Positions 1-10,100 of a stretch of DNA of 64,000 bases are shown in pieces (the stretch's first letter is position 1; each line of letters starts with the position of its first letter). Below the pieces are notes generated by a model. That model made no database searches and had not been told where the DNA came from. It saw only the letters and a list, made by a program, of their open reading frames with translations. This stretch comes from Centroberyx gerrardi (taxonomy: Eukaryota; Chordata; Actinopteri; Beryciformes; Berycidae). The stretch spans positions 11,704,905-11,768,904 of the forward strand of contig NC_136019.1 in assembly GCF_048128805.1 (NCBI RefSeq). Reading direction: 5' to 3'. The translations under genes were made by a program, and so were the position numbers.

Positions 1-541
1 ACAGCACCTTTTAAAACCAAAGTTACAAAGTGCTTTACAAATAATAGAACAAAAGCAGGAGAAGCATAACAGTGGTCAAAGGTAAAACATAAAACATCAT
101 AAGACAATTAAAATGAAAAGTGTAAAATAGAGATATAGTAAAAGGGTAAAAGGATCATGAAACTATAAATGAAAAGAATAGAACTGTCAAAGGCTAAATA
201 AAAAAACAGAGGCTCTCAACAGATTAGAAAAAATAATATTCACATCAAACTTGGAACTCAATATGTATTGAAGCTAATTGTGTGCTCAGCCCATCATGTC
301 ACTCTAGTTGACATGATACAACCTCAGCCAAGTGGTGCTCAGTTACTTGAATCCTGTCCACTGCATGGGATTCACAGTATAATAATTATTTACATTGTCC
401 GGTAACAATTTACTGTCTTAGTTACAGTTCAAACCCATTGGAATGGAGAGAGAGGGAAATGCCAAGGAGAGAAAAGTGTCATGGATGAGCTTTCCAGCCA
501 GTGTTGACTATAACCCGTTCTCTGTCTCCCCCCTGTGGCAG
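1..541. other. zfp91 intron (partial), AT-rich
   Basis: This is non-coding sequence ending in the acceptor that opens the zfp91 terminal exon (polypyrimidine run then CAG at 539-541). The first 130 bases contain a phrase about a gene-like 'aagtgctttacaa' that recurs in similar form near 18,950-19,000, so they are probably part of an old dispersed repeat. No other feature is seen. Confidence 0.5.
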
Positions 542-1424
542 GTGTGAGATCTGCGGCTTCACCTGCCGTCAGAAGGCCTCCCTGAACTGGCACATGAAGA
601 AGCACGACGCTGATGCCTCCTACCAGTTCTCTTGCTCCATTTGTGGCAAAAAGTTTGAGAAAAAGGACTCCGTGGTCGCCCATAAGGCCAAGAGCCACCC
701 CGAGGTGCTCATAGCCGAAGCCTTAGCAGCCAACGGCGGCACCGTCATAACCAGCCCCGCCCCGGTCATGGAGGCCGTCCCTGAGCTCACTTCGCCTGCC
801 GCCCAGCCCTCCATCAGCCAGGAGAGCCAGGCAATGGAGCGCTCGACCCCCTGCGAGCGCTCCATTCCCTGGGTGGAGCGCTCGCCAGGTGGAGCGCTCG
901 CCCCCCTGCAGCAGGTGGTGCTGCCCCTCGCCCCGCAGACTCAGATGGTTGCGTCCCAGGGCCAGCTCCTCCAGCTGGCCCCGCATCACGTGGCGCAGGT
1001 GAGGCAGGAGCAGGAGACCTCCGCCCTGCTGCACCTCACCGCCGCCACCACTTCCGCCGCCTACCTCTCAGCCACCTGCCACCCGCAGCTCGTCCAGCTG
1101 ACCGCCCTGCCGATCGCCACCGCCGTGCCCATGGTCACCACGGACTGCCAGAGCACCCTGCTCACCCTGAGCTCTGTCACCACCCTGGCCCCCCAGCAGC
1201 CCGTGGAGTGGGTCAGGGAGGCGGATGAGGAGGTGCAGCTGGCCGGGGAGGGGGACCTGTGGGAGAGGGTGATAGTGGACGGGGATCACCAGGATGTGGG
1301 GGAAATGGTGTGGGAGGGCGATGGGGAGAGGAGGAAGGAAGACGAGGGGATAGTGTGGGAGAGGGAAGGCGAGAGGCAGATACTGTTAGAAAGTGCCGAG
1401 GTGCATGGCGATAGATTGATCTAG
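542..1424 (+). CDS. zfp91: ZFP91-like zinc finger E3 ligase, last coding exon (partial)
   Basis: The exon opens after a CAG acceptor with one base completing a split codon. It encodes the last two C2H2 fingers of ZFP91: CEICGFTCRQKASLNWHMKK, then a second finger beginning FSCSICGKKFEKKDS, followed by the family phrase KSHPEVLIAEALAAN. ZFP91 is known as an atypical nuclear E3 ubiquitin ligase of the NF-kappaB-inducing kinase pathway. The exon holds about 293 residues up to the TAG at 1422-1424. The sequence after the fingers is Pro/Gln/Ala/Thr-rich, then acidic with repeated WE(R/G) phrases, and is much longer than the roughly 100-residue mammalian tail as I remember it. Earlier exons lie before the window. 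cntf follows on the same strand, as in mammals. Identity is firm from the fingers; the function of the tail is unknown. Confidence 0.9.
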
Positions 1425-1726
1425 ATGGGACGGGGTGGAGAGGAACCGTAGGTATGGCAAGCTGAAGGGGACACAAAGAAGTGGAAGTGGAAAGGATGGG
1501 AAGAGACAAGAGCGTGTCAGAATTTACTAAGCTTACATATGAAGAACAATTCAAATGTATATGAGTTAATTAGAGTTTGTCTCCATGGAGTGTATTGCAG
1601 TACTCACTTAGATACCTACACAGTACTACTTTATATCAGGGAGTATGATTTACAATAGATTGTGTACACTGACTATTTTATCACTTATTGAATATTTTAA
1701 CACATAGCCTAGTTTGGTTCTGTCAC

Positions 1727-1785
<59 letters not shown>

Positions 1786-3302
1786 GAGAGAGACCTTAAA
1801 CATATAATGCATATATTTACATTTGTTAGCAATGCAAAGACTGAAAGACGATTGTGCATAATGCAAGAAAATCCCTCATGCCGTTTATATCCCCAAAGTA
1901 TTCCCATTCTTCCAGTTTGTATGGCTTTCATTGCAAGGTGAATGATAACGTACGAGTGTCACTGAATTACAGCTCATTCAACTTTTATTTATTCAGCATG
2001 CTTGTATATATGGCAATATAATGGTAACCTAAAAATAAAAATAATTTTCTGTTTAATTTTACAAATGGGCAATGTCACTCAATGTCATGCAAAAAAGTAT
2101 TGAGAGCCACAACTACAACCAAATGAGGGTGTCAGAGTATAAGAATACATGAACAATCTTTGTAGCAATGTAGCCCAAATGACACAATTATAAGTTTCTA
2201 TGATTTGAATTTATACCTTCAAATACATTTCTAGATTTTCCCTTTTACTTGACATGGATGACAGACACAATATCCCAAATATATGCATTTTGAAAGGTGC
2301 TCTTTTCAAGTAGCTGTATATTCTCCGTACCATTATGTGTGCTTGTTTTTATGTATTGTGTCACCCCAGTAGATGATGGCAAGCCGCTGACTGTAGGCTC
2401 TGTCAAATACATTGGGTCCCACTAATTGTCCAAATCTCAACTATAAAACTAAGCAATCAAGTTTTCCTGCTGTGCTTTGTGAAGCAACACTTCGATCGTC
2501 TTCCTCACCTGGTTGTGTTTGTATACGTATTGTATGTATTCCTCATTTGGTTGCATTTGTTCACTTTCCTGCACTTAATTGTACACTATGCCATCTGTTA
2601 TAATTCTTCATTACAGATGCTTGCTTTGATATGTTTTTTCCATCGTCAAGATTTTGTCAACAACAGTTTTGGAACAAAAATATGTCTTTATTTGTCAAAA
2701 TCAAAGAAAGAAAGTTTGCTTCTGTACGAAATGTTGTCCATTTACGCATTAATTGTTGAGAATAGGCTCTAAAATACCTCTGTACACTGCCACTACTACT
2801 GAGCACTCTTATGCCTGCAACCTTCATTTTAATTTATCAGAAAACGTGTTCAGAATAAATATAATAAACGGATTATGTTGTGAAGTCTTTGAATGGGATT
2901 ATTCTGTTAGACACATCTTTTATGTGGTTAGATGATAAAAATCTAACATTTGTAAACTGATGATACTCTGCAGTGTCATTTGACCATAAAATAAGATAAC
3001 ATCCTAATTAAGATAATATCCTAATTAATACCCCCAACAAAAAAATCACAATAATATCCCAATAATATATTCCTGTAGGATTTACGTCTGTGTCTGTGTT
3101 ACTCAATGGTGAGTTTATATTGACCTTATCTAATAGGCCTATTTATTGATCCATGACATCGCTATAATATTCCTATAGGGTATTATATGCACTTTATAGT
3201 TGTGCTGTGATATTTGTAAATCATTCTAAAATGTATCATGGGATTACTATCTTTTTTTTAAAGAAAAAAAATCCCAAATTGATGACACCTTCTAGCTTCA
3301 GT
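1425..3302. other. zfp91 3'UTR and zfp91-cntf intergenic DNA
   Basis: This is AT-rich DNA without coding signal. Two overlapping AATAAA signals at 2854-2859 and 2863-2868 are candidate zfp91 cleavage signals and would give a 3'UTR of about 1.45 kb. Other A-rich hexamers exist, so the true end is uncertain. Confidence 0.4.
1731..1782 (+). repeat. (TG)26 microsatellite
   Basis: This is an uninterrupted TG run followed by a short GA stretch. It lies in the probable zfp91 3'UTR, so it may be transcribed. Confidence 0.97.
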
Positions 3303-3310
3303 TGACGTCA
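3303..3310. promoter_or_regulatory. Consensus CRE palindrome upstream of cntf
   Basis: A perfect TGACGTCA lies about 430 bases upstream of the cntf start codon. This is the full cAMP-response element recognised by CREB/ATF factors. Its use is inferred only from position. Confidence 0.4.
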
Positions 3311-3738
3311 CGACAACGAAATATCCTGATTAATCCTATTTACACAATATGCAACGAGTGCAAAAGCTAGGATTTTGCTAGAAATTTCAAACAGTTATTC
3401 CCATTATTTTTCTAAGAATGGGTGGGCCACATGGTGACGTTTTTGGGGAAAAACAACCCTCCTGTGCGTCCCCCTAAAAACGCCCCTGTGGCTTGCGGAA
3501 CCAATTAAATCCCACTGCGTTGCGTGCATGCCAACATGAACATCGACATAAACATGCTTCATTGACAACCACAAGGCACCCGGCTCGTGCGCAAAACCGT
3601 CAAGAATTCAAAAGATTCGCTAAAGGAGTGAAACTAACATTGTTACGGCTTCTGAATTCACCGACGTGGGGGGAATTATTTTTGCTCGGTCTCCATCCAG
3701 CTCGCCGCTAACCCACCTATAACAGGGCTGGAGTGCAA

Positions 3739-4135
3739 ATGGCAGAGCAGGAGCAGCGGATAACCGTGGACGTGCTGGACATGAAGGTGCCTGGCCGCTC
3801 GCGGACCGGGAGAGCGGTGGCCCTTGCCCGGCTACTGCACCAGGAATGCACTCACCTCCTCCAGCTATACGTGAGTATCAGTTTACACGCTCATTACACT
3901 TCGCTCCTATTCGCCTGGCTGTGTGTGATAGACGCCCCGTCCCGTTACTTGTCAGAGTATGCGCGAACATGCCATATTTTCCATTCCATGTTTTTGTATG
4001 AGGTAGCTAGCTACCTGTCGAGTTTGAATGATATATTTGACTCTCCCAGTGTAGGCTCTCTACATTTATAAGTGTGCACTGTTTTCTTAAAAGGATTGAG
4101 TAATACTGCAGGGCATAATTTAATCATCCTAAAAG

Positions 4136-4166
<31 letters not shown>

Positions 4167-5841
4167 ATCCATTTTCCCTGGGGTCCCAGCCTAATGGATA
4201 TAGTGTATTAGATCTTCCTGCTGTCATGCTTCTCTACCTCATCTAACATTTAGAACACCTCTTAATTGATCATTATAATCAATATTGTTGTCACTTAGTC
4301 TTAGATTCATAATTGATCTTACACAAAATTAAGGACAAAAGTGCAAGGCCAATGGTGCTTTGTATCAGTTCTCTTGCTTTTCACTCAGCATCAAGTAAAC
4401 AAAATTTCTCCACCATCAATTAGCCTTCTACCTCTCGCTCCTCCTTTCCCCACGCCTAATGTCTCCCCTCCTCATCCTCCTCTTGTCCTTTCAGAGGGAT
4501 AGGGAGAGCTTCCTGTCGGACCACGCCCCAGATGGGGGCCGCATTGTGTCCCTCTGCCCAGACTCGGAGGAGCCCGGCACCGAGGAGCAGGTGCAGCTGC
4601 TGCATTCGGCTCTGCGCCAGTGTCTGGGGCTGCTCCACTGTCTCATCCTGAGGGAGGAGGAGGAGATGGGCGAGCTGGAGGGCGATTACGAGTCCATGAG
4701 GAAGAACGTCCGGGCCAGGCTGGAGCACCTGCTCCACAGCACCAGGGTGCTGGTGGAGACTGAGGACACGACCGTGGATGTCACTCCAGACGACCAGTGC
4801 AACGAGGTACAGTATGTACACAAAAAATAGGGCAGGTAGTCCATAAGCCCCCGAGGTAGTCCATAAGCTACCAGGTAGCCCATAAGTCCTTGAGGTAGTC
4901 CATAAGCTACTAGGTAGTCCATAAGCCCTGCAGGTAGTCTATAAGCTACCAGGTAGTCCATAAGCCCCTCCTTTCTCCATGTAGTTAAAGTTTTTCACCA
5001 GCATGCTATATGCCTTCATCAGGGTGTCATAACAAAAATTAGCGCCTAGTTCACATTCATATTCAGCATAAAAGGGCCCCACAAAGTAAGTATTAGTTTA
5101 GGAGTCAATACACCACACAGCCCCACGTTATACAGTGCTCTTTCATGTAGGCCAACAGTGGAATTGATTAATACCTACACTTGAATATGACCAATGTTAA
5201 GAAAAACATCATCCATGTACTTTTAGACCCAAGTCAGTCACTTAATCCCTCCGATGTCACAGGGCATCTTTGCTTGTATTTGAATGCATTTGACTTAGGG
5301 ACTCAGCCAAACTATGACTCAGGTGCCAGTATATTCAAAGTAGAAATGGCCATATAGTGTCACAACCTGTTCATAAGGTGTGTTGCATATTTCCCTCCTC
5401 CTCTTCTTCCTGCTCTGACCACCCACGGTTTTCTCTGATCTCATTTTCCTGTTTTTCAAAGAAAGTAGACAGTCTCCCTCAGAATAGTATGAGTTTATCA
5501 GATAGTACAGTCAAAATGGACAGTGAAAGAGAAGGGATAATAATATGAACACAACATGAGCAAATTTTAAAGGGTAGTTACAGCACATGGATGATAGCAC
5601 TATCCTATTTATCCACTGGACACCCTGTGTTATTCTTGCTTTCATATGTACATACCCAACGTTTATGTGCCAAAGACCTTCATCGCTGTCTTCTGTGTAG
5701 GAAGTTGATGGTGCTGTGGGGTCTTTCGCGGCCAAAATGTGGACCCATCGAGTGCTGCTGGAGCTCATCCATTGGGCGGACCATGCTGCGCAGACCCTTC
5801 ACGTCCTACACACAGAGAGGGAAGGGACGGAAGAAATATAA
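3739..5841 (+). CDS. cntf: Ciliary neurotrophic factor (complete, 3 exons, 194 aa)
   Basis: Coding exons are 3739-3870, 4495-4806 and 5701-5841, all in phase 0 with GT-AG introns, ending in TAA at 5839-5841. The product is a four-helix cytokine of the IL-6/CNTF family, a secreted survival factor that signals through gp130/LIFR-type receptors. Helix A carries SRTGRAVALARLLHQECTHL, matching the CNTF pattern of a basic start followed by SxxLARxxxxDLxxL. The last exon carries AAKMWTHRVLLELIHW, the helix D signature (KLWGLKVLQELSQW in mammals). There is no signal peptide, as expected for CNTF, and the length is close to the human 200 residues. The first intron falls after LQLY, the same place as in mammals (ESY). 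The second intron has no mammalian equivalent that I recall. An in-frame GTG six bases upstream is not preferred over the ATG. CLCF1 or cardiotrophin is less likely, given zfp91 next door and the lack of a signal peptide. Confidence 0.87.
4137..4166 (+). repeat. Poly-C tract (30 C) in cntf intron 1
   Basis: This is an uninterrupted run of about 30 cytosines. The length is as given and may be unreliable, because long homopolymers are prone to assembly error. Confidence 0.9.
4833..4967 (+). repeat. Minisatellite in cntf intron 2 (about 20-bp unit, 7 copies)
   Basis: There are seven imperfect copies of a unit built on aggtagtccataagc. They alternate between CCCC/CCTG-type and CTACC-type spacers. 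In the CTACC type the unit has complementary ends (GGTAG...CTACC). The array starts about 27 bases after the exon 2 donor. Confidence 0.9.
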
Positions 5842-7090
5842 TGTGTTTTTCTTTTTTTATCCAACAGCAACTATGAACTGACCCCAAATTCTAACAGCCA
5901 GCTTTGATGTATTCCAAATGGAAAAAATATGTGATATTAAAGTACTCTGTGAATGCTGGAGGTTGCAAAATGTACTGCTTAACTAAAATCACAGCTAAGC
6001 CCTTTTTAACAAAGTCCACCAGACAGCTTTTCCCAGACATTGGTATTTCCACAGCAAGTGTTAAAATGACCTCTAGTTTGCCACAGTTGCCTATTCCTTT
6101 GACATAAAGGTGTGTGCAAACTTTTAGTCCCATTAAGGTTGGTTTGCTTTGTGCAGTGGCAGAGTTGGTTGAAAAGGTTTTTTTTTGTATACAGTGTATA
6201 AGTTATTTTATTTAAGTGGATTTACTAGGTGATGACAAATTATCTGCTGTTACTAACATGCCAGAATCAAACTAATTGCTAGAATGTAGCCAGAAATGAT
6301 ATGACTGATAAACTGTGACTGAAGTGCAACTGAATCTGTAGCCATATTGGCAGATGAAGTTGGCTATGTAGCTTTTAATGTACTACATTATCATATCTAA
6401 GCAAAATAATTCCAACTCAAACCCAATATGTTTCATGTTTTCATGTACAGACTGACTTTATGCTTGTGTTGTTTTTGGTTTGGCACAATCTGTGATTATC
6501 GAGTGTAATGTTTGCTGCTGTGTCCAGAAAGTTCTCTTAAAAGTTACAGCCTATTGTATAATCATACTTGAACGTGCTGCTATATTGTTTTAACAATTTT
6601 TGGACTATTAGATTAATATTGTACAGTAGGATTGTACCGCCTGTAGCCAAAACTGTCAAATAGTCTGCACCAAACTCCTTCACTGTAGTGTTTAATGTCC
6701 ACCACAGCATACACTGACAGAATACTCTGATAATGGATGAATGAGATGTGACTTTGTTTCCAGACCTGCTGGTATGGTGATTTTTTTCAATGCCATGTTT
6801 TCCTTTTATCTGTCTGTTGATAATTGGATGTGCAGTGAAGATTAAAACTGAGTCATATCCATTGTGCCTATGTTGGATTCTCTTAAACCTGAAATAGGCC
6901 AACTTGAATGCAAAACACTGGTATGACTGCACTTCCAGATGGATAGATGAAAGATCACAACGCCCCATCAAATACAACAATCACATTTCATTCGCAGCAT
7001 CCAATAAATCTAAATCTTGGGGTATTAAGTCTTTATTTTCTTTAGAAGTGTACCCCATTTTACCATTAGAACCCCCAAGGATATTCTGCA
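5842..7090. other. Intergenic region, cntf to SET/Crypton gene
   Basis: This is AT-rich sequence holding the cntf 3'UTR and the start of the next promoter. No further gene is seen. An AATAAA at 7003-7008 is close to the next gene and is not a convincing cntf terminator. Confidence 0.5.
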
Positions 7091-7099
7091 CATGCGCAT
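7091..7099. promoter_or_regulatory. NRF1-like site upstream of the SET/Crypton gene
   Basis: CATGCGCAT lies about 45 bases upstream of the ATG at 7143, at the edge of a GC-rich start region. It contains the TGCGCA core of the NRF1 motif. NRF1 sites are common in broadly expressed CpG-type promoters. The role is inferred. Confidence 0.4.
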
Positions 7100-7142
7100 T
7101 GTGCAATCTACCGGAGCGCGAGAGGTAGGGAAGGGAGTCCTA

Positions 7143-10100
7143 ATGGCGGAGAACGTACGGTCGCCTTTTGACTACCGGGAGCCACCGACCCTCGACAGCG
7201 ACGGAGATGGGAGCAAGCCGCCGCCGCCACGGGGGTGAGTGAACCGAGCCCCCGCCGCCGCACCGGGTGTTTTCACTGGGGATTTGTAAGGAAATATCAA
7301 GAGCCAGAAACGCACGCGCTGCGAGCGTGCATGTTTGTTTAGTTCCAAGCCTTTATTCGCGTGCATGATTTTAACGTTATGTTGCAAAATAAAACGGAGC
7401 AGGGAAAGTGATTTTTGTTTGGTTTTGGGGCGCAGTTGCGGCGTTCTGCAGGCTTGCATCTTCTCGTAGCCGCCTCGGTCCATAATCAACAGTCAGCTTT
7501 TGATTTTTGATGTTTTGTCGGGAAAGAAGTCATTCTGTTAGCTTAACGTTAGCTACTGTAAGCTAGCTGGCTAGCCGTGGTTTAGCAAGCTTAGCATGCA
7601 CCCAGCAGAAATCACCAGCTAACTGTTGGGTGTTTAACCTAGTGGTCTGCTCGCCTCCCGGTCATCCACTTGTGGACCAGCCCCGTCGTAGCTTTGATTT
7701 CTCAGATTGCAGATCTCTGAATATAATCTTTATCAAAGCACGCACGTCAGTATTACTATACTATAACACTGGTTGGCTGTGCAGCTGTTGTAGATGACTC
7801 GTGGCTATTTAGCTTTGGAGTAAACAAAGTTGCTGACCATGAACAAAATGCATCAGAAACAGTTGCACTCTGCCTGTCACGAGTCTGAATGAATGATGGA
7901 TGGTTTGTTGTGTAAATACAAGTATCTGTAACTGACTTACAAAGTCTGACTGACGATAGAACGAAGGGGTGGAGTCAGTTTCAGTGTTTTAATAACAATC
8001 ATAATAAAACAGATAAAAACATATGTTTAGTTGTCTGTTTACACTACCCAAGGTTGGTGGTCAGGCCACGATCAATGTAGTTCCAGTGAAACGGATTTCA
8101 TGTCGTGTCGTGATTAAATGACACCTGCGCACTGTCTTCACTTGCACATATATAAATCTAATTTTGCACATCAAAACTCAAACATTCAAAATTTAAACGT
8201 TCATGTCAAGACATTGTGTGTGTTCTCAGTCTTTATTAAAATTTATTGGGGCATGCGTTTCTTCTCCTATATGCACCAGATACGAAAACTAGCAATACCA
8301 GTTGTTTGGAAGATTCCCACATTAAGTCATCCATGATGGCATTACAAATAGATCATAGAATTTTCATTTTTCTGAAGGTTAGAATTCCTCAAAGTTGAAA
8401 AATGTTGCAAATAAGACTAGACTAGAAAAAGACTCACAATGAAGCAGAGGCTGCACATGATCGTCATCATCAGCACCACCATCATCATCATCACTGTCTT
8501 TAAGTATCAGTATCATCTTCATTATCACTGCTACTATCACAATCAGTTAAACAGTTCAGAGCCTTTTGGTCGATGATTTGAATGATTCACCTACCTGATA
8601 GAGAAGTACTGTGAACAGACTGATGTATTGATTTGCCACAGACATTGCATGCTTGGCTCACTTCAGCTGCCCTCTGTCCAAACATTTACAGGAGTACAAT
8701 CTTGAGCATTGCTTTGTCTGAATGTATCACTGTGCTAAATGAAGCCCTGGTTGTGTTTTTGTAGGCGTGTGTGTGGGAGAAAAAGGAAGGGAACACCTGT
8801 GAAGGTGTGTGACCGAGCGTATGTAACAGAAGATGAGGAGGAGGAGAGCATGTCAGAACACAGCTACAGCCCTGGTATATATATATATATACAGACACAC
8901 ACACACACACACACACACTCACACACTTTGTCACCTGCTGTTGGTGTTTTTATCCACTCCCGGTACTGATGGAGAATGTAAAGTGTACCAATGCACTTAT
9001 TCGTAGGTTGTTGTAGTGAGTAGGAAACCTTCTGTCTCTCAAACACAAGCCTTGGGTCAGGGATCAATAGAGAAATCACAAAAGAATTTAGTGAAGATGT
9101 ACTAGATTTAACCAGGCCACTCTTGCCCAGGTGATGGCCAGTACCCAGAGGGTGCAGAGGACCGCCTCCCTCCACCTGGCAGTCCCTACTACCTGGCTGA
9201 CCCCGCCCAGCTCTGGTAAGGAAGACCCTCACCATGGTAACTGCGATGGGCCGCATGGCTACCATCAGCCGTTGCTGGTAGGTAAGGGATCTGCATTTCT
9301 AATCTCAGTTTATGTTCCTCAGTGTGCCGGAGCTGGGTGAGGAGGGGGCCAGTGGCGTCCGGGGACCTGTGCTCTTCCACCCCCCACCCAACTGCCGGAT
9401 TCGAGAGGTCCACTGCGGCACGCAGGTGCGGTTGGTCGTCATAGCAATCCGAGACATCGCCAAAGGGGAGGAGATCACAGTGGACTACAGCCTGACAGAC
9501 TGGGGCGAGAATGCCATGGTCAGTCACTTTATAACTTAAATACTGCATTTGGTACAAGGAATGTTTAACTTGTGTGTATTCACTTAAAATGTACGACCTG
9601 TTTATATTTCTTCTTTAAAATCTGCATCTAACCAGGAGGAGGAGGCTGGCCCCCACCCGCTGTCCCTCTCCGTCTCTGATTACCTCACCCCCTCCTGGTC
9701 GCTATCGCCCTCATCCTCCCCGCTCACCCACTCCGAGCCCAGTGACTCCGACCGCGAGGAGGACGAAGAGGAGGAAGACGATGATGACGACGACGACGAT
9801 GAAGAAGAGGAAATGGAGGAGATGAGGGGCCGGATTCTACGCCGTCGCAAGAAACGCAAGATTGCCACGGTGGTCAATTCGAAGAAGAAGACCACGGCCA
9901 CCGCCTCCAGAGGGCCCGGGCGCCCCTGTTCGTCTTTTTCCCGCCCAGCACCCGTCGCGCCCCCAGCCAGATCCCAGTCGCAGCCCCCGGTCGGCGCCCT
10001 GGCACCCCCAACCACCAACATCAACAATAACATTAACATAAACATTGGCGGCTCCAGCGGGGCCACGGTGAGCCGGCGGCAGCACTGCCCGTACTGCGGC

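Noticed and set aside
620-1554. Long open frames on the strand opposite zfp91
   Set aside because: They mirror the GC-rich coding exon, have low-complexity Pro/Gly/His content and no splice or homology support.
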